Numbered from the stretch's first letter, positions 1 through 13,731 are shown. The stretch: 64,000 nucleotides of DNA from Sipunculus nudus (GCA_026874595.1 CM049311.1:68427453-68491452); one strand, 5' to 3'. Notes: generated by a model not told the origin, from the sequence alone. A program made the numbers and translations.

Positions 1-136
1 GACTGAAACTTTTATATGATGGTAGGATGCATCTTCAGCGGAAAGGCCAAATTTTCTGCGGAAAGGCAAACCTGCATGTATTAATGCCTTTCCGTTGGAA
101 GGGTGAAAAGGGTGAAAAGTTGTACGACCCTGTATA

Positions 137-137
137 C

Positions 138-180
<43 letters not shown>

Positions 181-208
181 ATATAATATATATATTATAT
201 ATAGAATT
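137..208. repeat. (TA)n microsatellite
   Basis: An almost pure TA run to about 175, then imperfect TATATT units. The window's first 790 bases otherwise contain only a C-run (about 428-443) and no recognised gene. Confidence 0.9.
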
Positions 209-792
209 AGCCTCCTTCAATATCCTTGTACCATTTTAAAACTAAAAACAACAGAAAAAGTTAGTTACCTGCATATGAAAGTGAAAAGTAAAGAAACTTG
301 AGGTAAACATGACTGATGACTGATATTTCATATCCACTTTTATGCTTTAATTTTCTTAGTAGATATTACAGTCTGGAATGTTTTCCCTCAATATTACATG
401 CTCCGTCGGGTAGATGGGATGATGAACCCCCCCCCCCCCCCCGCGGCACCAACAAGGATACACCCCTGCCATTTCAGTTTTTTTTCCATATGGTCCATTA
501 TTCGGAATTCTTGTGTAAGTCGTTGATCATGGTTAACTTAAGTGAACTTAGAGCATTATTTTAACCTTGCAACGAAAGTATCAGTTATAAGTATTATTCA
601 TCCATTTGTCCTACACTTGTAGTATTTAAACGAATCGTTTATTGTTAGTATTTCAGTCAGTTTTTCATCAGTACTTGTGTCCTATTCACGGGGAGGGATG
701 CTCTTTACTTGATCGCCACTGACATGTGTTAATAACAATAATTCGGGTTTCATTTAAAAAGGGTTTTGGAAACTAGAGAGGTCAAACCTTAC

Positions 793-1581
793 CTTGTCAA
801 ATATAGGCATGTACCTAGGTAACACGGTCTCCTTAATCTCCTTCAACTGCGCATCTTCGTCGCCAAATCCAACGAATGGGAATTTGGCCTGATAGTCAGC
901 TGCTCCTTCGGCCAGCATGTCCACTCTGCCAAATATTCAATTCCAAACAAGAGCTTAGGACATTATAATAAATTCTTAACTTTAAGTTTCGCTTGATCTC
1001 TGTATTTTTATTTTGAAATTTTATCGTGTTTGCATAATAATATATATGCATGGATGGTAAACCTAAAATTATATTATATATGCGAAACCAGTAATGATAT
1101 AGAGGACTTTAATACCTTACTCAAAGGGCAATATAATAAAGAAAATCTCGTAAAATTATGGATCTAACAGAATTGTGTGATACCTTACCTCTCCTTTTAT
1201 TTCAATAACAAATTTAGCATCTATTCGCTATAACCTCGCAAAGTTTATAAAGCAACGTTGAAAGAATTTAATCGATTATCAAGGATATATCACGCCACCT
1301 ACCTGACCGTTTCTATGTCGTTCGTTCCCAGCATGCCCGCTTTTCGCGCAAGATATCGTATGATGGCCCTGGTCTGAACGAGCTTCAGACCGTCAATGTA
1401 TAGAACAGGGACTTGTTTAAACAAAAATTCATCGGCTGAAAAGCAAATACATGTATAATGGTCAATCTTTTGCATGTTGAAAATGTCGATGATTGATACT
1501 TTTAAAATTAAAAACTGAAATAATTTTCGTTCAATTTTGATAACTACGTCAGGGAACACACACAAACACACACACTCTCAT

Positions 1582-1616
<35 letters not shown>

Positions 1617-1938
1617 CAAAAAGTATACGTTTAACAGAATACAATACCAAGGTCTTATTATGTGGAATAGTAAGAATGTCATTCGAATAATATATTTTAC
1701 ATGGTCCAGCGCGAGACAAACTGTGTCCATACATAATATAGGCATCATTTTCAAGACCCAGTTTACATGACTTGACAAAAAGGCTGATTGACACAGAAGA
1801 TATATTCGAGTCAGACTAGGTAAGAATAATAAATATACAAACCTGATTGAAGCTCAAGAAAATGAGTTCGGTCTCGAAGGAATTCATCTTCAAACTAAAA
1901 CATATATGTTATAAATATAGTATCCATATGTTTTATAC

Positions 1939-1990
<52 letters not shown>

Positions 1991-2823
1991 GTCCATGAGT
2001 AATCTTTGTAAAATTTTATACTGGGCATTTTATATGTATTCAGTGACAGGGAACTGGGTTTGTTTTAAGTCAGACAATCACTTGACCGCTAAAAGCACTA
2101 TAGCTCGGTCACTACAGATGTCAGGACCACGACGACAACATTTTTTTATCATAACGACCGTATAACAAAGGACCACGCGCAGCTCCGACAGCTGTATTTC
2201 ACATAACTGTCTGAAACTAGTTCGGCATACGTTGGGGTCTACAGCATCATTTTGTCTGGGAGATATGTCCTGTTTTAGAGATCATAACCAGGTCCAGGAT
2301 GCACGGGCGACAAACATACAAGTCTCTGAGTTGATGTATATACTATTCTTTATTGTAACTATAGAGCAGAGGGGGCTGCCCATGCTTAGTGGCTGGCCCC
2401 CGGTTACATAACTGAATCTAAACACCTCTCATGTATCCCAGCAAGATTCATAAAATATAGAGTTACCAATCAGAGATTTTTCTGACGTGTCACAATAGAT
2501 ACAATTAAAGAAAGGTCTGCACAGGAGCTGAATGCAAGTGAAATTAGACTGAATAGAGTTGCCATGTAAACAAGTCATTATGTACATACCTGGCAACTCA
2601 GGTCTGACACTTGAATACACTAAGTCCCAATTTACTTAAACACCTGCACCTTACATATTATATAATCATAGTGATTTATAGAGAGTGAGAATTGCAGGTA
2701 AATATACTGGCCGTTAGTACAGTACACTGTTACCTCGATGCTAGCTGCACACAACATCATACGAATTGTCTCCGCCAGTCCCCGCCCGCTGGTGTACAGT
2801 AATCTGACTTTTTGCTCAGCCAT
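793..2823 (-). CDS. Alpha-type glutathione S-transferase, copy 1 (3' end outside window)
   Basis: Cytosolic GST that would conjugate glutathione to electrophiles. Four coding exons can be joined in frame on the minus strand: 2823-2734 (ATG, 30 residues, starting MAEQKVRLLYTSGRGLAETI), 1894-1843, 1435-1303 and 925-793, with phases 0, 1 and 2 and canonical GT/AG at each junction. The product reads through a thioredoxin-fold N-terminal domain with the GST signatures QVPVLYIDG and KLVQTRAIIRYLA (glutathione-site loop and helix) and enters the all-helical C-terminal domain (VDMLAEGAADYQ, ending RYMPIFDK). Y10 in LLYTSGRG sits where the catalytic tyrosine of alpha-class GSTs lies. About 136 residues are seen of an expected 215-225; the last one or two exons lie beyond the window start. 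A second copy with the same exon plan lies upstream at 13934-24925. Family assignment is by motif; alpha rather than sigma or mu is the best fit. Confidence 0.88.
1558..1617. repeat. (CA)n(TA)n microsatellite
   Basis: CA repeats passing into TA repeats, in the GST copy-1 intron between exons 1843 and 1435. Confidence 0.9.
1942..1987. repeat. (TA)n microsatellite
   Basis: Pure TA run in the first GST copy-1 intron. Confidence 0.9.
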
Positions 2824-4376
2824 GGTGTATCTGACTCCGGCCACTTGGAATGCGCCGCCCAATATCGGTACGTACCTGAACCTCCGTCACCGCATGCTAT
2901 CCAGACCACCGGACTCGTTCAGCAAGATCAACGAATTATGTGTACTGTTATCTTTACAAATTGCTTCACGGGTTTAAAGTCCAGGGATTTCTAACGAGGC
3001 AATGATAAGCTGTATACAAACAGAGCAAGAAAAAACTTCAAGCAAGCACGTGTCATGATGTAACGAAAGAGCAAGGCCATAATCCATGAACTTGATACGT
3101 GTGATGTATGGATGCCACAAGACGTGATCACATAAAAAAATAAAATGGCTCGTTTGTTGCACCTCCGCCAGGTGGCGCAGGTATTACAGGTTTCCCGACT
3201 TGTAACTCCTCGGTCGCATTCGTCTTCTTACCTCGAAAGTATCATGGGCGCAGCCATATTGCCCATGAAAGTAGTAAGGCAGAGAACGTGAAAGACGCGT
3301 CATGGGTTGATTGTCAACAGAAGACTGTTGTTACATTGCACGTTCATGTAAGGAGTATAACCAGATGATTGTTTTGATAATTTACTTTACATTAATATAG
3401 AGTATTGTGCTTAGATAGAGCGTGAGGACGTTCGACAGAGAGCACACATTTCTCTTTTGATGTTAATTTCAGTACAGTTAAATTTTCGTTGGTGCCGGTT
3501 CTGTTTGGCGGTCTCTCAAGTAACGATTGTTTGTCGGAGGTTTTAAAGGATGAGCACCTGTTTAGTTCGGTTTTCTAAAAATTTTGTCTCTGGAGGCGTG
3601 TCAATTGCAAAATTCATGTAATTATTGGCAGTCGGCATAACAGGGAGTGGTGATTGGCCAGAAGACGGTCTTAATTGATTGACAGGCGTGCAGAGGCCGC
3701 TGGTCAGTCAGCCGGGACTGTGATTATCTTTATTACCGGCACTTGATAATTAATTGACACTTATTAGTGCAAATTCCCCCCCCCGTACTCTTACCCTGAA
3801 TTATTAAGTAGATCGTAGAATTTTCTTTAGGTCTGTGTCACTGCCCAAAATTACGTCAGTGCAATCCTATAAAGGTCGTGGTATCAAGAATATGTCATGA
3901 AATTTGAAAATGCCGCTTGTTATTTCAGTAAACTTTACCTTGCTAGGGCTTATAACTATTTCACCCATGTTATTATCTTGTCTTATTTTATGTTAAATAT
4001 TAAATAGGTCTATTTATGGCAGTTTTTTTATTTATTTTCGTTTCATAACGTAGCCCAATACTACAAACCGATAAAACGTTGCATTGCTTGGCACTCGCTG
4101 CTTCTTATTTATAATTATTACGCTCGTTGTCCTGTGAGCGTGCGTGTCTCCGTGTATATCTCTAACAAAGCCAGCAAACAGCGTCGACATTCACTGAAAT
4201 CGTTCACATTTTAGGCGGTATATACAGCACCTTGTGAAAAAAAAAGTTACCCTTGATTTAATATTCATTTTACGTGCTGCTGGATAGCTTATAGAGGAAC
4301 CTTGCAATTTGTGTGTATTCTTCATTACTTCTGGGATGCTTAAACATACCCCAAAACTCTAAGAATATAGGTCAGA
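2824..4376. other. Upstream region of GST copy 1, no gene recognised
   Basis: About 1.5 kb upstream of the GST-1 ATG. On the minus strand CAG|GTACGT near 2870 and GAG|GTAAGA near 3233 look like splice donors and could end untranslated first exons, but this is not decided. A C-run is at about 3776. No other gene seen. Confidence 0.4.
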
Positions 4377-6178
4377 GTGACCCAATTTCAGGTTTTTGAG
4401 GGGAGAACTTTTGAGGAATTCTCAGGATGCCAAGTGAGAAGATTCTTGGTCCAATGGTCACATTTGTGCTCTACTTTGGTAGGTATCCAATTTTCAAACA
4501 TTCTTGGGTGTGCTTATAATCCCCATTGCTCAAAGATTATGGTTAACAGAGACCTAATTTTTTATGTTTTCGACCTCCCTGGATTTTAAGTTAGAGGTTT
4601 CTAGGTCCAATGGTTATAATTTGTGCCCTGCTTTGGTATCAAATTTTCAGTATGCTAGGGGTGCTTATAAGCCCCATAGCTCAAAGAATATTGGTAACAT
4701 AGACCTAATTTCAGGATTTCAAGGATATTTTTCATTGATCTCCCTGCCCTGATAACAGACGGCCGCATCTTTGAAGGTGTCAAAAATAGAGAGAACATGC
4801 ATAAAAATTGAAAAAAAATCCAGTTGACGCCACCAGTCTGCAAGAACTGATGACACACTCCATGATGAAATGCATGCAAAGAATCATGGCAATCAATGCA
4901 CAATTTGTTGAGATACTAGAGCTTTTGTATCAAATTTTAAGTTATTCTTTGGGGTCTACTGAGCCCCATAGCTCAGAGGATATGAGTAACAGCGACCAAA
5001 TTTTAGGTTTCCACGGAGATATTTTTATTGACCTCCCAGCATGTCGAGACAGAAGATTCTAGGTCCAGTGGTTACGATTTGTGCCCTGTTTACAGATGAC
5101 CACATCTTTTAAGGTCTCAAAAATAGAGAAAAATAATCATAAACAAACTGAAAAAATACAGATGGCGCCACCAGTCAGCAGGAATTGATGAAACACTCCA
5201 TGATTTATATGCATGCAAAGAATCATGGCAATCAATGAAATATTTGTTGAGATACTAGAGCTTTTGTATCAAATTTTTAGTTGTTCTTTGGGGTCTACTG
5301 AGCCCCATAGCTCAGAGGATATGAGTAACAGCGACCAAATTTTAGGTTTCCACAGAGATATTTTTATTGACCTCCCAGCATGTCGAGATAGAAGATTCTA
5401 GGTCCAGTGGTTACGATTTGTGCCCTGTTTACAGATGACCACATCTTTTAAGGTCTCAAAAATAGAGAAAAATAATCATAAACAAACTGAAAAAATACAG
5501 ATGGCGCCACCAGTCAGCAGGAATTGATGAAACACTCCATGATTAATATGCATGCAAAGAATCATGGCAATCAATGAAATATTTGTTGAGATACTAGAGC
5601 TTTTGTATCAAATTTTTAGTTGTTCTTTGGGGTCTACTGAGCCCCATAACTCAAAGGATATGAGTAACAGCGACCTAATTCCAGGTTTCCACAGAGACTT
5701 TTCATGGGCCTCCCTGCATGTCAAGAGAAAAAGACTCTAGGTCCAGTCCTTAGTATGTGTGCCATGTTAACATATGACCGCATCTTTTAAGGTCTGAAAA
5801 AATAGAGAAAAAAATTCGTAAAGATAAAAAAATGCAGGTGGCGCCACCAGTCTGCAGAAACTGATGAAAAATTCCATGACCAATATCCATGCAAAAAATC
5901 ATGGTTATCAATGCATTAGTTGTTCAGATACTGGAGCTTTTGTATCAAATTTTCCATTATTCTTGGGGGTACTTCGGAGCCCCATAGCTCAAGAATATGG
6001 GTAACATAGACCTTATTTTTGGTTTCCAAGGAGACTTTTCATGGACCTCCCTGCATATAAAGAGAGAAGGTTTTAGGTCCAGTTGTTATGATTTGTGCCC
6101 TGTTAATAGATGACCGCATCTTTTAAGGTCTAAAAAATTGAGAAAAAAAAGTAAAAAAATACAGGTAGCGCCACAAAT
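4377..6178 (+). repeat. Family R tandem array, about 339-base units
   Basis: The phrase TGCATGCAAAGAATCATGGC recurs at 4871, 5210 and 5549 (spacing exactly 339 bases each), and a diverged version starts at about 5886. Each unit contains AGCCCCATAGCTCA, the phrase CTAGGTCCAGTGGTTACGAT and a GGCGCCACCAG motif. The middle units are almost identical, so the duplication is recent; the outer ones are diverged. Short ORFs of about 62 codons recur once per unit but show no coding features. The hairpin terminus seen in other copies is absent at the right end. Confidence 0.85.
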
Positions 6179-8329
6179 CAGTTGTTTAAATATGCAACTG
6201 CAATACACCGGTTCATAAAGCCGAAAATTTTTTTTTGTTGAATTCAGTAATTAGTTATGATGTTTACACCCGTTTGGAAGTTCCAAATTCTCGTTCTGTG
6301 TATCATCTCGTCATCCTAACTTATAATACCAAGCAAAGTGAATGATCAGCATATCACACAACAGCGCTGCTGACACAGCTTGCCCTGCAGTCATTGGTGA
6401 ATATTGTAAACAGAACTGGAAATAACACACAAGCCTTTCATATGATTTGTTAATTCGAAGTAGAAGTGAAAGTGCGCACTATAAGTATATATGTTTTACC
6501 CTAATTGTTGCAAGGGTATACATATTGTATTATTTTTAAGCGACATATTAGCTTATTTTATTTGGATAAAGAAATGTTTCCTATGCAAATTCGTTCTGTA
6601 GTGATCACAGTTGTACAGAGCCATTAAATATAGTACTTGTGAAAAATAAAAAAGAACAGGAAATCAAATGGATTGTTTAACTATGAAAGGGTTTATGTAT
6701 TTTTGATAAATAAGGATAATTTCGAGCCAGCAGGGGCATGCTCAAAGGTAGTTATGCAAATAAATTCACATCTGACTGGGAGACAGTTTTTATTTACTTT
6801 CAGCAAAACATCACCAAAACATCATCAATTAGGCAATATCACCAAAACTCCTAATACAGCTTATTTATGCTTTTAATTTAACCTTTAATTAAAATATTAC
6901 TTAAATTGACAGAAAGCACATATAGGACACTCAGTTTTGTCTTTTACGTGAATTCCTCGGCTTCAGAGTCCTAAGGATGCATGTGCTGCACGCTTGCTCA
7001 TTTAGCACAAAAATATACGATAATCATGATAATTATATATGTATTAGAGTACCAGAGGGTAGGCAAACCGTTCTATCAACACTGCACTGACTATATGTTA
7101 TAAAACAGCATTTTTTTATATTTTCCAATCAGTATTGTGTTTCGTATTGAAGGTATGCACAGTAACATATGCAAATTAGTAAAATGACGCAAATAAGTAA
7201 ATTATAGTGTATAATGAAGAGAAAATACATGCTATAAGCTAAGTAAGTAAAATGATCAGTATTTCTTTGTAATTGTGTACTTATGACAAATAAGTTCTTG
7301 GTTTGCCCTACTTTACCTATTTCTTTATCTATTGTGGTGAACTGCACATTTAACATATCTTACAAAATAAAAATACATTTCCTTTCTCAAACACTGAACT
7401 ATATATATAATACAGGAACAGGGCATTTGTAGAGGCCGTCACGACTATTAAACATTTTATTGGATTTGCATAACCCAAGGGGCAGTCAAATATAATATCG
7501 ACCCTATCAATGGGCTTAAATGTGGGCAACGAGGTCAATTTATCCGCCGAAACGTTTCTTTTATGTAGAAGTCCGCATTGGAAGACCAAACGAGTCAATT
7601 AACACATGAAAAACGTTTTCGGCATTTACAAATTACTTTCACTGAATAACACTGTCAAAACAAAAATACGAAACAAATCAATAAGTCACTGTTGTCTTTT
7701 AACAAAAAAAATAATTTTGCAGTACGCAGTAGGTTATTTGATTTAGGAATGTTCATGTGCCCCTACCCCCTAGGCCGGGCAACTTCACCAAAAAAGCCCT
7801 CTACTTTTAACATGGGTATCAGACAGATTATTTACTTATGAACCACACGAATATTTTACACCCATTAACCTTTCAATATATTAGTGTGCCATTATCTAAA
7901 CAAGGGCTACAGGCCTAATGCGAACCTGTGCATTGGGAAATACACCAGGTATAATGCTTCAATGCTGGACCATTACTTCTCATGTATATGAACATACAAG
8001 TACTAAGCATTTTGAATAAGAAACAATCACACAAACATCACTGCTGAAATTCTGGCATGGGTGCACACCACACAAAAATGATTTTAGCTGGCACAACGGT
8101 CTTGTATACAACAAAAATTTCAGAGATATATACATATGCCCAATGTCAGACTGATATATCAAATTCCTCTGTAGAAATAAGCAGGCAAATACACTGTGCA
8201 AAAGTCATTGTAGGTGGCGACACCTGTCTTGTGAACGAGCCATCAAAGACACATAGACAGGTCCAAATATCAGGCCAATACATCAAACTTACCTTGAGTC
8301 TGATGCATCGGGCTGACCAGGCTTAGGTG
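6179..8329. other. Gene-free AT-rich sequence
   Basis: No exon, RNA gene or clear repeat structure seen, apart from an AGGTGGCGACACC motif near 8213 that resembles the core of the flanking repeats. Confidence 0.4.
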
Positions 8330-8960
8330 AGAAAGACAGTTGCCCCAAGTGAACTGTGACAAATTTGCTGGCTCAGGCTACTGCACTAAGTGAACTCATG
8401 ACCTGCACCTGGCTAGACCGAGTGAACTTTTGACCTGTACCTGGCTGCACTGAGTGAACTCTTGACTTGTTGCATAATCTGACACAGTTGGCACTCTGCC
8501 AAAGCTATAAATAGATCCAGGTTGAACTTTGGTGCTAAATCTATTTATGCAGTCTGCCAATGCTATACATAGAATGTAGCTACTGCACTGAGTGAACTCC
8601 TGACCCATACCTGGCTGCACTGAGTGAACTCTTGACCTGTTGCCTAATCAAATACAGTTGGCAGTCTGACAGAGCTACAAATAGATCCAGACTGACCTCT
8701 TGCCTGTTGCCAAATCTGAAATAGTAGCCACACCATTGCATAAGCTCATGCAGGGGCCTTACCCTGAGGGGAATGACACCCATGAGGTGATCACATGGTG
8801 CTCATGAGGTGTTCACATGTCACCCATGAGGTGATCACATGCCTTGTGCTTGGCTGCACTGATTGAACTCTTGACCTATATCTGGCTGCACTGAATAAAC
8901 TCCCTGATCTATTGACAAACCTGAAACAGTTGGCAGTTTCTTAACCTATTTAAATATACA
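8330..8960. repeat. Tandem repeats rich in GGCTGCACTGAGTGAACTC
   Basis: The phrase CTGCACTGAGTGAACTC(T/C)TGAC recurs at about 8446, 8583, 8612 and, diverged, 8853, with interleaved copies of CAGTTGGCAGTCTG and AAATAGATCCAG. A short run of CACCCATGAGGTGATCACATG follows at about 8778-8840. Irregular, old tandem repeats with no coding signal. Confidence 0.7.
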
Positions 8961-9394
8961 GACACAATCTTGGCCTGTTGGCAAATCTGTTTACACATAC
9001 TGAAAGACTTTGACTAAAATGCTTTTTTTTCAAGCTGACATATTCATAAATTTTTTATCAAAATATCAAGAAAAATAAAAGATGCAGTCCTTTCATTGTT
9101 AAAGAAATAATTCTGCCAAAAATCATTCGAGTAAACTTGAAGAAAGGCCACCTAAGAATAATTTTTGTGCCATGTTATAACTGAAACAATAATTTTGTAG
9201 AAGAACAGTTTTGCAGTCCTCAGTGTGAGTTAGACATAATAATGGCCATAAGACCAACTTAAGCTTTTCTGATGTGATTGAAAGAACCATGTCCTAGGAA
9301 AATTCTTTTGAAAAATTGAACGATTCAACTTGACAGTTTCATCATAAACATTTTAAGCTGAAAGAGGCTAAAATAATGAGGTTTTTTCACATAA

Positions 9395-11485
9395 AAAACA
9401 GGTCAATGTAGGTTGCACCACAAAATCTGCAACTTAAAATATGAGTCATGTGACCAACATATGCACAATACTTGGTAATGCTAGCTTCTGTCATTTCTGA
9501 GATAACTATGTCAGTATGTTTACTTGGCCAAACGACTGTTTAAATTCGTTTAACTCCACTAAAATTCATAAAATGCAAACCATTGCCTCTAGGATCATTT
9601 CTGTAAAATATTGAACAATTTTGCTGTACCGTTTACAAGAAAACTTTTAAAAGGTTTTTCAGCTTTTCCCCTATAAAATCTAAGTACAAGCAGATAGCAA
9701 AAAATAAGCCGAATTCCACAACATTTGATATGTGACAGATTATTGCATAAAACCTGGGGATGGTAGCTCCTGCTATTACTCAGAAATAATGGGTTGATAT
9801 ACAGATGAACAATGACCCCCGTACAAAAAAAGGTCAATGCAGGTGGCGAGACCAAAACCTGAATTTCATATATGACTCATGTGATCAACACTGGCATAAA
9901 ATTTGGTGATGATAGCTCCGGCCATTTCTGAGATTGTCATTTTATTATGCTTTTTTTGGACAGATGACTAAGTTCAACTTCCTGTAATTCGGCCAAAATT
10001 CTCCTAACATAAACCATTAGAACAAACTTGGGAGAGATGGTATAAAAGATTATTTCTGTGAAATATTGAACAAATTGGCTTGACCATTTCGGAGGAGAAG
10101 ATTTTTAAAGTTTTTTTTAGCTTTTTCGCTATAAAATCTGAGAAAATGCCGATCTTTTCAGATGGCTACTTTTTTGCATTAAATTTCATGATGCTAGCTC
10201 CAGTCGCTTTCCAAATTGTATGGGTTAACGTATACCTGTGACTGTATACATTGCCTGGCATGAGGAATATCTAAAATCATAAATCTACATTTTTTAAAAA
10301 GTTTAAAAAAAAAACCATTTTTGTCAATATTAACCATAGATAAACTGAAATTTAAATGTCTAGAGGCATGATGTAACGGATGCTGAAAAACTGGTTCTAG
10401 GCTAGATGTATCTGCTTCACACAGCTAACATATATGGTATAATGACTCAATTCAATCTTTATATTTCAGCCAAAATTCATTCTTTGGAACCATAAAAGAT
10501 AATTATTGTAAGAATTATTCAGGGGATTATTTTTGTAAAATATTAAACAAATTGGCCTCAGTGGCATCAGTCAAGTGACTCAGTCAAGTCAGACGTGTTG
10601 CTGGTTTATAACTCATATGGGAAAATATGGCAAAATGGATAAGTTAAGCTTCCCATAACTAAGCCAAAAATCACTGAACCAAAACCATTTGAACAAACTT
10701 GAATTATCAACATCTAAGTATAATTATTGTGTGAGATTTAAGAATTTGGACAAGTGGTTTTTGAGAAGAAGATCTTTGTAGCCACTGGGCTAAAATGGGC
10801 TGTTATGCATATGACTAAATTCAGCTTCCCATAACTCAGCCAAAAGTCACTGAACTGAGACCATTTGAACAAACTTCAGAAAGCACTACCCTAGGATCAT
10901 TTCTGTGCGATATTAAACAGTTTGGCCATATGGTTTCAGAGAAGAAGTTTTTTTTGTAGTTGTAAGTGTGATACGGGCACTGATGACCCCTGTACAAAAA
11001 AAGGCCGATGCAGGTGGCGCCACCAATACCTCAATTTCAGATATGACTCATGTGACCATCATTGGCATAAAATTTGGTGATGATAGCTCCAGCCGTTTCT
11101 GAGATTGCAAGTTTAGTATGCTTTTTTAGACAGATGACTAGCTGTAACTCAGCCAAAAATCACCGAACTTAAACCATTCAAACAAACTTGAGAGAGATTG
11201 TTCCAGGGATCATTTCTGTGAAATATTGGACAATTTGGCTGAACAGTTTCGGAGAAGACGATTTTTACAGCTTTTTTAGCTTTTTCCCTATAAAATCTAA
11301 GAGGTGCAGTTAGCAAAAAAAAAAAGAAGCAAAATCCGATAGAGTTTTTCAGATGACTTATTTTTTGCATAAAATTTTGTGATGCTAACTCTTGCCGTTT
11401 TCAAGATAGTATGGATTAACGTACAGACGACGGACGCCGGACGACGCCACACCATCGCACAAGCTCACAGGTTCGCTAAAAATAT
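9395..11485 (+). repeat. Dispersed/tandem repeat, about 3 major units, ending CGCTAAAAA
   Basis: Three related blocks (about 9395-9680, 9810-10150 and 10980-11310), plus partial copies between, share TATGACTCATGTGACCA, AAATTTGGTGATGATAGCTC, ATCATTTCTGTGAAATATTG and CCCTATAAAATCTAAG. Two carry a (C)AGGTGGCG motif, perfect GGTGGCGCCACC at 11013-11024. The right end is GACGGACGCCGGACGACGCC then CAAGCTCAC and CGCTAAAAA, the typical terminus of such invertebrate repeats. No reading frame. Confidence 0.75.
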
Positions 11486-12627
11486 AGCCCTTTTTTACGG
11501 TCTCCAAGAGCACTTGCACAGTAGACATAGGAGCGAAGACCACTGAGAGGTTTGTGGGTAAAGTCGCTGATAGGATAAATTTATTGCATTCAATGTATAA
11601 AGCAACAGTAAAAGAAACTATTGAACACAATGTATAAACAGAACTTTATTTCATCTGCTATCTCTTCCATTACACCTACTTCACGGAAATATTTCGTGGA
11701 ATACTTCTAGGATAACGTATCCGTACATTACACGGCTTTGGTTAATTTGCGTGCAGAGAAAGCCTCCTTTATCATCGAATTCTTTCCGGAATCGAATTGT
11801 AACCAAGACATGATCAGGTCTATAATATTTCAAGTAACCTACATCACGCTGTCAAATATTTTTGGTATCAAACATATAAAGCAATATTGATAACTCCTCC
11901 TGTCTAGGTAATTTAGCAAATTTCATATTGACTTTATCGGTACCTGTTCGACGTATAGCTGAACCGCATGAATATGTTCACAAAAAAAGTAACCCAGATG
12001 GATTATGTCTGTCCTTTTTTTATAATAACTGAAGTTGACAGTATGCACTATTTACTGTTAACATTCAAAATGTATGTTGACATTTCATTATCTTTATATT
12101 AAGTCTTATAAACAACAAAAATAATGTAAAATTGGATACCAGACATTTGGATTATCATAACGAGGATACATGAAGGTAGTTAATCCGAAGGGGCACTTAT
12201 TAGTGCCATCTGGTGGTCAGTTCAGTAACAATTATTTGTGTTTAATATATAGAGCCTGAATCGTACTCGTATTATAACGTCTTTAAGATCTTTATATCTT
12301 TTACTTAGCTTTAGAAAGGTATACTCTTGAAGAATGACTTCCAGGCGTAACTGATCAATAATGTTTCGAGTGTAATATATGTTTCATAGCCAATTTGTCC
12401 TATTAAACACTTTATTTACGTAATCCACGTTGGCTTTGTCATGCTTCGGGTTCCGTATATTTTGTACATAATGTTGTATTCTTTTATCCTCAAGCATGGT
12501 TGTATGGAATTTCTGAAAAGGAATAACAAGAATTATAGAGAAAACACATTCAACCTAGGGGGCAAATATACATTTTTAAATATAAGAAATAAATGGTTAA
12601 AAAGAACAATTATATACTGGAATATGT
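11486..12627. other. Gene-free sequence between repeat blocks
   Basis: Searched on the minus strand for the missing last exon of GST copy 2 without success. No other feature recognised. Confidence 0.35.
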
Positions 12628-12821
12628 GTAGTCGGCAAGCGACTACGTGTATCCGCCGAAATCAGAGTGGTATGGGTGAAGTGAGGGATCAATTGAGGAG
12701 TAATGGGAAATAGAGTGAGATGTGCTGCATTATTGACTGGGCGGGGAAGGCGACAAATTAAATACTAGATATATATGAATGGTCGGTGAGGCATTGTCAT
12801 GATGTAAAGTCCGTATTATGT

Positions 12822-12875
<54 letters not shown>

Positions 12876-13731
12876 GGGTTTCTTAAATTATAATTCTGTT
12901 GGCATGTTTAAGTGACGTGCCAACACATGCACAATTTCGGTCCTATAAAACAAACCAGTCCTGAGGTATCAGCATGGATGTCTGGAGCGTAAACGCGACT
13001 GTGGGTGGCGTCACCTGTCACATAAACCAGAAAACTTATCCATGATGTCTATATGTGCAAACTTTCTGGCGAATAAGTCAAACCACTGCAGAGATATGAG
13101 TGATTTTAACCCTTGATAAAAAAATCAAGAAGTTGCAGGTGGCGCCAACATTGTTGTGTATGATAAGAGCTATGTAAGATCTAAACACATGTAAAATTTC
13201 AGGCCGATACATCCAACCATACCTGGGATATAAGGATGGATGTTTGCAGCGTAACGTGATTGGTGGTGGCTTCAACTGTCATATAAAACGAAAAACCTTA
13301 CCATGCTGTCTATATGTGCAACATTTTCGGTGAATAAGTCCAACCAATGCAGAGATTTGAATGATTTTTAACCCAAGGCAGAAAAACAGTTGGCCGCTGT
13401 TAAAAAAAAAAATTTAGATGGCGCGACCAGTTTTGTGTATGATATAAAACCATCCAAGAGCTAAGCTCATGCAAAATTTCAGCCCGATTGGTCAAACGAT
13501 TCCCAAGATACGCGGGTATATGTGTGAAAACAGAAGTACAGATATACGCTCTGCAGAGAAGAAAAGTCAGAGGTCAAACAGAAATGAGAGAGCAGCAGTT
13601 CACATGTGACCCGATCATAATTCCGAGATTCATAAAATTCTGTCCACTGGTTACGGAGGTTCTCCGTGAACCTATGCGGTGGTGTCCAGCTGAAAACATA
13701 GTATCCGCAAAACTTTGTTTTGTGCGGATTA
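12628..13731 (+). mobile_element. Hairpin-bounded repeat element, long copy
   Basis: Starts with the stem-loop GTAGTCGGCAAGCGACTAC (12628-12646, 7 bp stem) and ends with ATCCGCAAAACTTTGTTTTG then TGCGGAT (13703-13729), an 11 bp stem with a small bulge. A (TA)n run (12824-12871) and two to three copies of a sub-unit with GGTGGCG(C/T)CA and CCACTGCAGAGAT(A/T)TGA(G/A)TG lie between. The same ends bound 48552-49083. No coding capacity; mechanism unknown. Confidence 0.72.

Noticed and set aside
27-239. Paired ORFs on both strands over the (TA)n run
   Set aside because: Translation is low-complexity YIYIYI from a microsatellite; no codon structure.
4808-5740. Three similar 62-84 codon ORFs starting MQRIMAIN
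   Set aside because: They are one ORF per 339-base repeat unit, have no start context or domain, and fail in the diverged units.
12441-12713. 90-codon plus-strand ORF
   Set aside because: Lysine/asparagine-rich from AT-rich DNA and running into the hairpin-bounded repeat; no recognisable domain.
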